Shown piece by piece: positions 1-12,500 of a stretch of 64,000 nucleotides of DNA. Source of the DNA: Marchantia polymorpha subsp. ruderalis (lineage: Eukaryota; Streptophyta; Marchantiopsida; Marchantiales; Marchantiaceae). The stretch's first letter is position 1, and every line of letters begins with the position of its first letter. The DNA lies in the NCBI GenBank assembly GCA_037833965.1, contig AP031351.1, forward strand, positions 198,501 through 262,500, written 5' to 3'. Both the position numbers and the translations under genes were made by a program. The notes under the pieces are model-generated. The model searched no databases. It was given only the letters and a program-made list of their open reading frames with translations, and was not told where the DNA came from.

Positions 1-10
1 TACAGATGAT

Positions 11-369
11 TCAAGTCGGCCCGCTGAAAAAGCGACTCCCAAATTCATTACCCAATTGTTCCAAGTACATATTACTCCCCAACTGTGAATGAACGCAAAA
101 CCACCTAAAAATCTGCTCGCTGCTCCTCGTATACGGTAACTCCACCTACAGCGTGATACACGTGTCACAACCACCACACACTTAATCAGCTTATGAACAT
201 CACCCATTACCTTGCCCTTGTACCCTAAAACCTCACCCACATGCACATGGACGAACTCCAAGGAATTGACGAGGAAAACGATGCTGGATCCATCATCAAA
301 ACGAGCTTCGCTCACTTTCTCGTCCTGGCCTTCCCGACCAACGCAAAATTTCAACTCCACCGTACTCCT
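11..369 (-). other. possible exon pair of an unidentified gene
   Basis: On the minus strand an open frame runs from about 369 down to 211. It meets a GTAATG donor-like site at 210-205 and resumes in the same frame after a CTGTAG acceptor-like site at 151-146, then continues from 145 to a stop at 11-13. The 65-base gap would be a short intron. The joined frame gives roughly 95 residues of mixed composition, including FDDGSS and HVHVG stretches, that I do not recognise. No start codon was found upstream: a stop lies at 370-372, so an earlier exon would be needed. It could equally be a chance open frame next to chance splice-like sites. Confidence 0.2.
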
Positions 370-1750
370 TTAGGCTCAGAGTAACATCGAATCCGCCATT
401 AAGCGAACCATCGCGGCTAGAGAAATTTCGCCTGATCCACGATCAACCCGGAGCGGCCTGCAGGGACTAGGCCCTTTCCTCTCTTCCCCGGAAACGCGAG
501 GGCCAAAAGAAGCACACGCAATCCAGTACAATGCACAGAATTATTCGTCCGTGATGAGCTCCAAATCCTGTAGCGCAAAATCTGTCATCGATTCACGATC
601 CCCGCCAAAACGGCAGATATTTGGCTGCGCGTCTCGAGCACCACCTGGCCGTCCTAGCAGAAAGCAGGGCTGGAACTGTTCCGGTCTGGGAGCCCTCCAC
701 TCAACTCCATGGCGGAAGGAAAGAGGATGCCGAATGCCGAATGCCAAATGCCGGAGACTCCGAGGCGGAGAATCGTCGGATTGTCACTCCATTCCCGAAT
801 GTCCAATGGCATTGCTCCGCGCGCTCTGCGATCGATCCCACCGACCGACTCCCTTCCTCCCTCGCCTCGCGAATCACTCCATCAACCCGGCAGTCCTACC
901 ACGGCACTCGATCGCTTCCTTCTGCGGCCGGCAACTCATCCATATTACCGACTCTCCTGTGCACGCATGGACTCGCGATGTTCGTCGAGCATGGATGGTG
1001 ATGACAAGTTGCAGCAGCGCCCACATTCACATTTCTCCAATCGACCGACGAATCTTTGAGCGACTTTCTTCGCTTCCTCCGTCGAATGTTCGTCCCCCAC
1101 TGCCGCCAGCCCATCCAAGATTCCGGAACCCAGCTTCCAGATTCCAGCTTCCTTTACTTTCCTTTACTTTAGTCCGCGACGGGATTCGACGCCATTCGAG
1201 TTTCCTCCGTCCACTTTCTCTTCTTTGTGACCATGCTCATGTCGCTTTGTCAGAGCCTTGTCAAAGCCCCGGAAGGTTAATTAATTAGGCTCTTGGAAAA
1301 TGACGGATCTCGGCCCTTAATCTGACCTTCACTGGACATTCCAAGCAGGTGACCCCTTAATCTTTACCAAGGTGGCTAAAACACTGCTGTACACTTGCGG
1401 TGTTTAAGACTTGTGGACGATTCGAGAATTTGGAGATATATAGTACCGAGTTACTTTTACTGGACATGATTGCCATGATTGTTTGGAATAATTTTTGCGT
1501 GTTCATAATGCGGAGTTAAAGTGTTATGGACCTGTGACGAGGGTATTCACATGGTTATTGCAGTTCTCTATTCTTTGTGCTTGACCCTTCATGGATTAAA
1601 CTCATCTATATTCCATATCTTCATGTTGTAACCTGGTTGAGATATGGAATATATATATATATATAGTATTGTTCATCCTCAAATAAGTTTTAGCATATCA
1701 TAGCCCCAAGACATACAACATAAAAGTCATACGCAATAAAATAACAAAAC

Positions 1751-1793
1751 GCCTATGATGTGAACACCCATCATGGGTGTTCACATCATAGGC
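1751..1793. repeat. perfect 20-bp hairpin with 3-base loop
   Basis: Bases 1751-1770 are the exact reverse complement of 1774-1793, separated by tca. The hairpin abuts a second, longer one at 1804-1879. It is too short and too perfectly paired to be a typical plant microRNA precursor. A foldback mobile-element end or a replication-derived snapback is more likely. Confidence 0.85.
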
Positions 1794-1803
1794 GCCTATC
1801 TTT

Positions 1804-1879
1804 CAGTTGAGTTTAAAGTCATGAAAGATAAACGTTGTTACAAAACAACGCCTATCTTTCATGACTTTAAACTCAACTG
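1804..1879. repeat. perfect 27-bp hairpin next to the previous one
   Basis: Bases 1804-1830 are the exact reverse complement of 1853-1879. Inner bases 1833-1839 and 1844-1850 also pair, so the stem nearly closes on a small loop. The motif cgcctatctttca occurs at 1792-1804, where the two hairpins meet, and again at 1850-1862 in the right arm, so the structures share sequence. Confidence 0.85.
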
Positions 1880-2255
1880 TCCTTGTCTTCAAACAAAAAG
1901 TCTTCTCGGATTAGAGTATTGATCAAGGTTTCTTTTTCAAGATGACTTATCTAAATCTAAAGGAAAAAAAAAAATATGACTTGACAATGGTATGTAATGA
2001 TTTCGTATCAAATACCATTTGTTAAGTATTATAAGACTTCTCATTGCTTAAACACCATTAGTCTGATAAGTATACGATATTTAATAACTAACATTGTCTC
2101 ATGACAGTTAATACGTGTAAGTGGCTATCATGTTTCAAATGCTTTACTAACAAAATATACTAGTTCTCAATTGCATCTTTAATTTTATGAATTGGAAAAG
2201 TAATAACGTGCTCTCATCTAATCTTGCAAAAAGATATGAAGCATGTGATAAAATG

Positions 2256-2353
2256 AATGCTTTTGATATAAATTATATATATCAAACTAAGTAAGACAAG
2301 TTTAGTTTGACTCAAATTACTTTTCTGTATATAATTTGCATTCAAAAGCATTT
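2256..2353. repeat. imperfect foldback
   Basis: The arm aatgcttttga (2256-2266) is matched in inverted orientation at 2342-2352, and AT-rich sequence inside the arms also pairs partly. The loop is about 75 bases. It resembles the other short foldbacks of this AT-rich region; no target-site duplication was identified. Confidence 0.45.
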
Positions 2354-3554
2354 GAGATATTCAATTGTGTCTTCATCTTCCAAGTTGGAGATTTTTTTCT
2401 CCTTTTAGGACAAAGTTAAGTATATTCATATATCTTACTAATTAAGAATCCCTATATAACCCCATTGGTATTTCATTAGTAACTCATATAATCATAAAAT
2501 AAAATCCGATATTGTAGAACAATGGTTATTCAACTTTCTGTCAGTGTTAAGAGGATGTAAATTATGGGAGTTTTGACTATTGGGATCTAGAATTGAGTAA
2601 ATGTTAAATGGTAATAGATCAAGCACGAGGACCCAAAGGGTCAAAAACTGAAAAACACAATACAAGTGAAAACCCACAAACAAAGTAAAAGACCCCCAAA
2701 ATCAATCCCTAGCTCAATCAGTACCTCATTAGGCCTAAGGAATGTGTCATACGTCAACATGTTAAGTGACTTCTCACATTCCATCATGAGACTTTTAAAG
2801 ATTGGACACTCTTGCACCAACATTACTTTACCTCCTTCACTTTTCTACATTTATTAACTGTAGCCTCTTTCATTTACAGTTCTGCATAAAATATTATTCG
2901 CTTTTCAACGGTTGAATCATATATGCATGCATGCACTCTTTATGAATCCAAACAAAGAGTAGTTCTTACAGGTCTGCCACATTATTCCGATCACGTCATT
3001 TGCATAGTCTTTTTGCTTTTATGCTAATTATGCAAGCGCTTATTCGGTACCTGAGGCCGAAGAACGGAAGCAGTGCAATATTTTAACATGAAATAGTATA
3101 CACAATACTAATTAGGCCATGACTCGGTGAAGAACCCAGCTTTGGCATGAGGACCACTGGAGTGAATGATTCAAGTTGGAATGTCCCTAAATGCACTGTC
3201 GGCGCATATATTGGGGTCAACTCGCCCTCGCCTGATCTGATCAGATTACTATCTACCACCTAATGGCCTTAAGCGTTTGAATCAGTTTCATGGTGTTGAA
3301 CATAGAGAATACAGTACAGTACTCACACTAAGTCGCAGCAAAGTTCTGAAGCAGCAAGATGACATTGGACTCCAGTTTGAATCAGAAATGCTCGAGGTAA
3401 ATATTTCAAAGAAATTTGGCCAAATTATTTTTTTTCTGAGTGAGCTACTTATCCATACATAAGGCTTACATAAGAACGAGCCTGATATTGTCGTTAGTAG
3501 TGAGGAAATTCTCATTTGAGTTGAAGAGAGGGACAAGTCCTTACGAACTTGCTT

Positions 3555-3619
3555 ATGATATCTACATCCCATATATAATCAAGTTCGTTGATGAAGTTTT
3601 GATGGGATGTAGAAATCAT
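3555..3619. repeat. 17-bp foldback with one mismatch
   Basis: Bases 3555-3571 pair with 3603-3619 at 16 of 17 positions. The 31-base loop contains the sequence caagttcg, which is itself complementary to cgaacttg just outside the left arm. The arrangement could be a MITE remnant. No protein-coding signal overlaps it. Confidence 0.55.
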
Positions 3620-4838
3620 ATCTATAAAGTTCCAATAAATTGTAAATCAAAATGGTTATCACATGATATTTCTGTAACATGTTTTTACTAATGTATTATT
3701 CCAAAACGTATAATCGACAGATCTTGAACTTTTCAATCTTTTCGTCAATCATTCTTTCTAATCTATAAGTATATATCTTAAATAAATACTCATTTAATTT
3801 AAGTATCAGAATCATTATTAAACGTGATCCACTTGATCAGTAGACTATCATCAACTTTCAATTCTCAATGAACAATTCAAGCAGTCAATTGGAAACAATA
3901 ATAAATTTCGTAAAATTATATATAATATAATTTTGGATATTTAGAATGATCTTATTTCTGATCAACAACTTACACATTAATCCTTTAAAATTTCTATATA
4001 TCATCGATCAAAACTCATCAAAATATATTCAGTTTTCTTTAAACTCAAAAATTTCAGAAGAATTTCCATTCTCAGGTTTCAAAAAATTTTTAAACAAATT
4101 ATTGAACTAAAATGGCTAGAATATACTTGAATCAGAAACATTACAGTTGGATCAACCCCGCATTGTGTTGAAATTTTTTTACGTTTGTGCATTAAGTGAT
4201 GTTCATCACATCCGTGTTCTCAAATTTTAATTTGAAAAAGTACCTTGTAGTAATGAATCATAATATATTATCGACCTTAAAGCCCAGGTTTCAATCTGGC
4301 GCTATGAGTGCTGTTAACACATATGATACAAAGACTAGTCCAACCACCAATTAGAAGTTGTACATCAACGTATGAGCGTAGTAAGCTACATAAGTGAAGA
4401 CACTTGTTTAACTAGAGTAGATTATGAAATTATCTTTTATATCTAAAAGATGATTAATATATAGATATGTCTTTTCATATGTAAAAGATGATAACATTTT
4501 TATAAAAAATCAACACACTTCTAATATAATATAGTATCTAAAAATGTATGACTGAGTTTTTCACTTAAATAACATTAAATTCAGTAAATTTAGAAGTAAA
4601 ATTTTAAAAGAATTCTGACAATAGAAATATTTATAACAATTGTTACATGAGATCAAAGATTATTATATAATAATAATATGAAATTGAATGCAAGCAAGCC
4701 TACACCATAAAATAAAGAATTTGTACAAGCACATTTAGCATTATGAAATGCAAAAAATATATTTGATTGTCAACAAAATCATATTAACCTGCTATTTATT
4801 GTAAATGCTGAAACGTTATAATTTAGTGTTAGACTAAG

Positions 4839-5040
4839 GCCACACCCGCTACATATAAACAACTGATTGCGCGTCAAAGCACGACTCCCCTCAAACCCAG
4901 CTGCTAAGCCAACCTCATCGAGAGTAGAGCGTAGTCGAGAGGCTTCGAGGGGCGCGGGGCCGCTGCGGCCGTCGCTTGGGCAGTAGCATGGGCAGTAGCA
5001 AAAGCGGGCATGGGCATGGTAATTAGCGGGCGGGTGTGGC
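4839..5040. repeat. GC-rich island bounded by an 11-bp inverted repeat
   Basis: About 200 bases of GC-rich sequence, including a stretch rich in gggcatggg and gcgggc, sit abruptly in AT-rich DNA. The sequence gccacacccgc at 4839-4849 is inverted at 5030-5040. A minus-strand open frame covers the island but has no recognisable product. A small transposon or a captured gene fragment would explain the composition and the inverted ends. Confidence 0.4.
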
Positions 5041-6283
5041 GTTAGCAAAAACAAGTGTGGCCCTATAATTTACACGTTGAAAATTATCCTAGCGCGTCAA
5101 AAGTAGTTCACCCACCACTAGATCCATGCAAACACGACGGTATTTTGTTCAAACATTTGTGTCGAGAGTAGTGCTCCCACCACTCAATCCCCTTTGTTTG
5201 AACAGCTCATTGTTCAAACGCTTAAAATTGCTTCCTCGTAGACACTAAGTGCTAATATGAAAACCGAGCAATCTACTACCAGCACAGATGAGTCTTGCGG
5301 CAAATGACATGGAACATTCTACGCAAGCTCTCGTATCTACAACTTGAGTATCCGACTTTTGTGCAGTGACACAATTCTTGAATACCATACTTTTCAGGTA
5401 AGTTTAACTGCACTAAGTCACACTTTGTAGTGCTAGCATTATTCGTGGTGTGATATTTTACTCACCACATATTTCAATGCTAGGTTTCATCATCATAGGT
5501 TTTAATATTCCTCTCATATGCTCTTCAACATTATTTCCAGTCCGGATTTGGCGCACTGAGTTCATTTTATCTTTTTTACTTATTTAATTTTTTCTAACAA
5601 TACACAACGGTGGATGTGATGACCAGTGTTCGCAGGATACATCACTTAATTTTTCAAACGCTTTTCTTTTTATTTATTTGAGATTACCGTAGAATTTCTC
5701 TTGTAAGATTTAGAACCATTTCCAGAAGCTTATTACCGTCGTTATTACATGTTCGTTTGTTAACCAAAAGCTTAGCATGTCACACGTATCAATCGTGTAC
5801 GTCATTACCACCAAAATCTCTTTTGAGTCTTGGCCTCTATGAATGCGGGGCAACGTGCAGAATATCTCGATGTCAACAAGTAAAAAGTGTCAGGTGGATA
5901 CCAAAAATCATAAAAAGAAAATACTATAACCCTTTAGTACAAGGAAAAACACTAAAATAAACCAGATGTTATCCCCATAGAATCTTGATAAAACTTATGT
6001 AATACACGATATAAAAAAGATGGAGATTGAAAATCTATGGAAACACATCATGAAACCGTATAAAGAAAATTGAATAAAACTAGGGGTTGACCCGATGAGA
6101 TAATGAGAACACGATGTGAAGATATAGCATTGCTTAAATGTAGTCGCGTACCATGTAACTGAAAACCACGTAAATGGAGTGAAGACGATAATTCCTTCAT
6201 TCGTACCATGTAAGTCGTCATGGCAAGGATCCACTCAAGTCCACGTAGTCGCGAGTGAGGAAGGACTGCGGCAGGAGAGACGG

Positions 6284-6306
6284 CACGAGACGAGACGAGA
6301 CGAGAC
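6284..6306. repeat. (cgaga)n pentamer microsatellite
   Basis: Four to five tandem copies of the pentamer cgaga lie about 300 bases before the DEX1 start, probably in its promoter or leader. Confidence 0.8.
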
Positions 6307-6599
6307 AATGCGAGTGCCGGCCTGCCGGACGCAGCCGGAGGGACCTGGCGATGGACGAGGGCTTTGAGTGGGCTTAGTCGATGGAATGGAGATGTGCGTG
6401 CCCACAGTCCACGGACTTTGCAGGCTCAGTGCATCTTTTTGATTCGGCGATGTGGACGTTTTCCTGGTTCGCCTCGTTGTGGTGAAAAAGGCAATTGAAG
6501 CGAGTGGGGAAATGCCGGTTCAAGATCGGCGCTAGAAGGAGGAGGGATCGACGAGAGTCTCCGATGGGTCGGTTCCGGAAGGAGGAGGACGATTCGGTC

Positions 6600-9500
6600 A
6601 TGTGGCCGAAGATGAGAGTTTCCGCTAGCTTCTTCTTGCTGTGCTTCGTCGTGCTGTTTTGTGAAAGATCGGAAGCGCAGTTGTCGAAGCCCGTGGCTCA
6701 TGATGACAACATGAAAGAAGCTGCCGAGGGAAACAAATTCTTAACCCGAGAAGCGTCCGACGATTCTCTTCCCGTTCCACATTTGTGAGTTGTTTGTACT
6801 CTGTTTTTACGAAATTCGTTTCTGAATCTTTATCCATGTGAATGATATGATATTTTTAATTTTTAAATATATATATATATATATATAGTGCTATTTAAGT
6901 TCAGGTAGGCTCATAGCCATGATTCGATAGGGTAATTGAAACTTGCGAGCTGAAGAATTCTCGTCATGCTGGAAATCTGTGTGGATAAATTTATGAAGAG
7001 ACGAGGAAGCATTGGCAAATACCCAATGCCCTCAACATGTGGAATTGAGATGGCAGACAGAGGTCAGCTCCAGCATCTACGCCACTCCTCTCATTTCTGA
7101 CATCAATGGGTACCTCTCACCACCTATTCGTCATTTTGATGTAAGAATGTACAGGTTGATCACTTTAGCATGAAGAGGACCTGAAGTGTCATTGTCCAGT
7201 CATGTCGCCGGTGTCAGTCAGCAATTCTGTTCTTTCGCTCGATGTCATTGTCTACTGTTCTCTCTCCTTGCAGTTCAGAGTTTTTGTTTGTACAAACTAA
7301 AGCCCGACAACTACTTTCGCTATATTTGGGGTGGTTGTAGGGATGGTAAACTGGAGATTGTCGTCCCCACATTTGTACATTATTTGGAGGTGTTAGATGG
7401 TGCAGACGGTGAAAAATTATCAGGTTGGTGGGCCCTAGAAACGTTTATCCAGGTTCTAGTCGGAGATGTGGATGCGTTCATCAGCTGGCTTGAGTACAAG
7501 ATTTGACAGACAATGATATAGCCGTGTAGTAATCAAAGGAACTTCAAGAATTCGACGAAAGTCAGTGTCGTGTGGGAATTTTTGACCTCGATCATGCATA
7601 TGGTGCTCAGTCTGCTTCAGCCCAAACTGAGTCCAGAATCTTTGTGGACAGTGCCAAACTTACTTCTTCTTCTATCTGGGATGCGCTACATTATTGTACA
7701 CGTCGTGTTGTCTTTGTTCTGATACCGGTTTTTCAGACTCTCCAGCTCCGCCTTAACTTTAGTAGTTCCGTTCCGTTGTCTTTACTTATGTAAGAAAGTG
7801 ATGTAGTAATCTTGTTTCTTGGCGAGAAACTTATTGTTCCCTTCTACATTACTACACACCGCAGTATGTGATATGCATGTACACTCGCTTACTTCTAACT
7901 TTTTCTCTTGTTTCGTTTTCTGCCTCTTTACACGTGTACTGCCCATAATTGCCGATGCCTGCTTGCCCTCATCTGCAAGATTCCGTTATGGATACTCTAT
8001 GAATATCTGTCCTTCGAATCTGTTGACTTCATCTCTTAAATCTGCAAGTCTTCCCCCCATGTATCTGCTGTTTCCTGCTTTCCCGTTCCCCCAACTTCCG
8101 CTCTGGATATTAAATGAATGCCTGACTTCGTGGCTTAGAATTTCCGATGCATGTGGTGATGCGTTAGATAGAGTCCGTACCTGGGTTTACCTTCCCGGTC
8201 TGTGTTCTTTGGTTTCCTTGCGTGCTAAACCCTTGCGGTTGATCAAGTGATTTCAGTCGTCACCTTCTGCCTTCCAAACTTTGTTTTTTTTGAGTCAATC
8301 CCCTGCCACTCTTAACCTAAGTAAAAACTTATTGAACATGTATACAACCTTTCTGCTAAAACCCTTTTCTTCTGCAATGCAATATTCTTCGTGTATCTTA
8401 TTTATACGGCACGTGGAAACTTCTTCCACTTCCCTTACAACACCCTATGTTTGTTTCTTCAAATTTCGTACGCCGCATGTCAATGGTTCCTTAAGAGAGA
8501 TATCCTAGAAACAGTTACCAGGTTCTACACTCCTTACTGTCTACTCGCAATTGCGAACGTGAAAGCAATCTCGGGTCGAACATTCAGCACACATGATGTA
8601 CAGGATGCTCCATAGGTTCTTGGTGGATGACTTTCGGTCAATTTATGCAGGGTGGCCGGCATTTCATCAGTCCACTGTTCATGCCAGTGCACTGGCGTAT
8701 GATATTGACAAGGATGGCAACAAAGAAATTGCCCTTGCTACATTCAACGGGGAAGTTTTGTTCTTCAGGTTATGCTTCATCCTCTGTCCAATGCCATCTT
8801 TGGAATACTTTTGTAGACTCAGATACAGGTTGTTGTTGATGTTGACCAACTCGTTGAATTAGTCGGAACCTACATTCTTGTTGGAAGTTGAATCGGAGGG
8901 TCTGGGTAATGATATGAATGTGAATTTGTTTCACCGTAGCTTAAAAAAAGCGATGGAACTTTTTTGGATTACAATGTTAAATTTGCTCCTATCATGTGAA
9001 GGTTTGGTGGTTACATGCTGACTGAGAAGCTGGTCGTGCCTCGACGGAAAGTCCGGAAAGATTGGTATGTAGGACTTGATCCCGATCATGTCGATCGTTC
9101 TCATCCAGACGTTCATGGTGACGAATACTTGAACCATCATGGTAAGTCGTTATCTCATAGTCTACAGTGATCTTTCCTCTTGCTCGTCTCCTACTTGCAA
9201 GTCATGTTCAGTCCCAGTTATTTTAGATTGAGGTAATTTAGCTTTACAATTGTCTTTTTATCCTTTGTGGTCAAGGACTCAGCTGTTACTGAAGTTAGTT
9301 GTTTCTCGATGGTTCAGATACCGCTCTATGGAATCAGTTGTTATAGATCTTCTGTGGCCAAATTAGTTCACAGTTTTTTGCACCCAGTACATTTCGTTAT
9401 GCTCTTTATTTGTACACCTCTAAATTACATCTATGCACTACGGTACCCACTGATGAAGCAGCCGGGATCTTATGACGATGGAGTAATTCCCGTTCGGTAG

Positions 9501-12500
9501 ATACTGTTGATGCTTCTTGTTTCCTCTTTTCGCATCGGATTCGAGGAGCCATACCGTTCATTGTTCTGTCACTGCCTATGCATTCGTTTGTTCTTCAAAT
9601 TATGTCGTATCTCTTATTCGTGAACTTTATCACATGGACTGTTGCTACCTGCTTCCCCCTTTCTGCACTTACAACTTATGTCTGAAAAGTCTTTTCGTGC
9701 CTTGGATTCAGCCTTCTTCAGATTGAATGCTATGCGGTTCATTCTCTGACATGCATCCGGTTCGTTCTTGATTGCATGATAATGCCAATGCATCGGGCTA
9801 GGCCTTAGGTGGACTTTCTATGGTTGTATATCTCTCGGGTCTGTGCACTTTTTGTCTACTTGCTTGTTAAGGTCTTGCCGTTGATTACATGTTATTCTAA
9901 CTGTACACCTCCATGTAGAAGATTTCTCTCATGGGCGTTCTTGTTTTTGACTGGATGTGCAGATCTGTCCTTGAATGGTAGCGAGGTGCATGTGTCACAC
10001 GGTGGTAAACTTGTGGATGAAACAGACGAGGATCATCATGATATGATGAATGGTTAGTTTATCATTTCGTTGTATACTGATATCAGTCGAGTTGAGTTTC
10101 GTCAGTCCTCAGTTGTCGTGGCAGCTAAAGCGTGAATGTTTCAGGTGCTGGTGACCACGTTGACGACAAAACTACAGGGACCAAGGGTTCAGACTCTTCT
10201 CTCAATACAACTGTCAACGGTGCAGATGCCCTTAACCACGTTGAAAATATCACTGGAGATACCAAGGGTTCAGACTCTCCTCTCGATACAACGAACCATA
10301 CAACAAGTGGAACTGAACATGGTATAAGAGAAATGTTAACCAAGGCATTGCTGTGATGTTACTCTTGTTTGGTCTGTGTGCTGGAAATTGCGTGTAGTAA
10401 CATTTTCATTCTTTCCAGATACAACCAAATTGAAGGTTGACTCCACTGTTTCTCAAGATGGTTTGTCAACTGGAGGCATAGATCTACTCGCGGCGAAAGC
10501 TGGAGCAGAGAAGCAGGAGCCGAAGGCAAATACTCGTCGCCGGTTGCAACAAGAAACCAAAGATGATAGCGAGAAAGATGATGTTGAAAATAAAACCAAC
10601 CAAGACGATGTTGCAACGGCAGAAGAAGATCAAGACGCGATGGAAGAAGAAGCAAAAGCTTCCTTTGACGTATTTAGGGAAGAGGATGAAAATGGCGAAG
10701 ATGGTCTGACAGAGGAGTATGACTATGACTATGATGATTACGTTAATGAAGGCATGTGGGACAACAATGAGTGGGACGAAGGTGCTCATGAGAAAATTGA
10801 AGACTTTGTCCAAGTTGATGCACACATCCTCTGTACTCCGGTAACGAATGTCGAACCTTGAGGCCTCATTTTCCTGTTGATTACTCTAATGTCTTTCACA
10901 AATACTTGCATACGTTGAAGCTCAAGCATCGTCTTAATTACTGCAGGTAATTGCTGATATCGATAATGATGGAGTTGACGAGATGGTTGTTGCCGCATCT
11001 TACTTCTACGATCGTGAGTAAGTCTTGTCCTTTATGTTACGGTGCGAGCATAGTCAAGTGCCAGGATAAAATTCAGATTCATCCAAGGAGGAATATCCCC
11101 TCGTCATGTGGAAAGGTTATGGAAATTGTGTTTGATTTTTTCAGCTCGCATTAGAGATAATAAAACGATGGCTTTCTGGTTGTCAGTAGCCAGCGAGTAT
11201 AAACTTCATCCTGGCCTACGCAAGAATATGAGTCGTGACCAAGAGATAATATGTTTGGCAGGTACTACGAAATGCCAGAACACGCGAAGGAGCTTGGGGA
11301 TCTGGATTTAGGGAAGTATGTTGCTGGGGCCATCGTCGTCTTTAACCTTGAAACGAAACAAGTCAAGTGGGATACTTATCTTGACTTGAGTGTTGATTCT
11401 ACAACTTATCGCGCCTATATATACTCTGCTCCAAGCGTAGTGGATCTTGATGGCGACGGACAGCTGGAGATTATTGTTGGCACGTCGATGGGTTTTGTAT
11501 ATGTCCTTAATGCTAATGGTACGTACTTTTTACTATCGTCTCTTGTCACAAGACTCGAATAAATATATGGAAGCGCTTATATATGCTTTTTAGCATTCTC
11601 CATGATCTGCGTTTTTACGATTTCGTTATCCAGACGGTCAGATCAATATCGTGCACGCCACCAAATTTCAACGCTCAAGGCCTCACTGTATTTGGACCTG
11701 TCTAAGTGTTCAACTAACTCTTTGTACGATTTTGCTTTAGGAGTTAGTAGCTGATTAGTGACCGATTCTGCTATATTACTCACTTTTGTGTCGACTCGTA
11801 TACGGGAAATCTATAATCAAATCCATGAACGGTGCAATTTTTGTTGTATAAAGCTACTTCAAATGTGCCGACTTGTCAACTTGTCCAAATGCTGGAAATA
11901 GACCATGTAACTTCATCGAGCCTTGAGTTGTTTTACATAGACATCAGTTTTTATATCCTGCACTCCTACTTTCACTGTGATTGACTATTTCAAAAAAACT
12001 GTGACAGCAGGGAGATTGGTATTACTTACTATGGCGATAGCAGCAAAAGCTTTTTTTACAATCTCAGTTTCATCACACTTCAATTGCTCACATAGCAGAG
12101 TTTTCGATTGATGATAACTTTGCTTCTTTTAAAGGTCAGACAAGAGCTCTAGATATAGATCAGCGGGTCTTTGAAATGTTTCTCTTTTCATAGCTATCCT
12201 CTGATGACATTCTTTTGTTTCTTTGGGCAGGAACCTCGAGGAAGGGGTTTCCTCTGCAGATGGGTGAAATTCAAGGTCAAGTTGTAGCTGCTGATGTTAA
12301 TGATGACGGTAAGATTGAAATTATCACTGCTGATGCGAAGGGCACGGTAGCTGTTTGGGATGGAGATGGGAAAGAGCTGTGGGAAGTTCACTTGAAGAGT
12401 CTCATATCTCAGGTAGTCAATCATCAACTTCGGTTCTTATAATGTCATGAGAAAGTTTAGACATGCTCCTCCCTGTCGGGCTTTCGCTTCTTGTGTGTTA

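Larger units (their letters stand above)
1300..6560. other. AT-rich intergenic region upstream of DEX1
   Basis: No gene is supported here. Open frames are short, many begin at non-ATG codons, and none resembles a known protein. The stretch holds several foldbacks (listed separately), AT dinucleotide runs near 1649-1667, a GC-rich island near 4839-5040, and a pentamer (cgaga) run at 6284-6306. The last 200 bases before DEX1 become GC-richer and are probably its promoter and leader. A short upstream frame starts at the ATG near 6450. No TATA box can be assigned with confidence. Confidence 0.5.

Noticed and set aside
551..1288. 245-residue plus-strand open frame
   Set aside because: Starts at GTG, is rich in Arg, Ser and Pro, overlaps several equally long frames in GC-rich DNA, and has no recognisable motif.
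1751..1879. MicroRNA precursor
   Set aside because: Stems are perfectly paired and very short-looped, unlike typical plant precursors, and no known mature microRNA sequence was recognised.
6495..6599. Earlier start for DEX1
   Set aside because: The codon at 6495 is TTG, not ATG. It would bury the signal peptide more than 35 residues from the N terminus.
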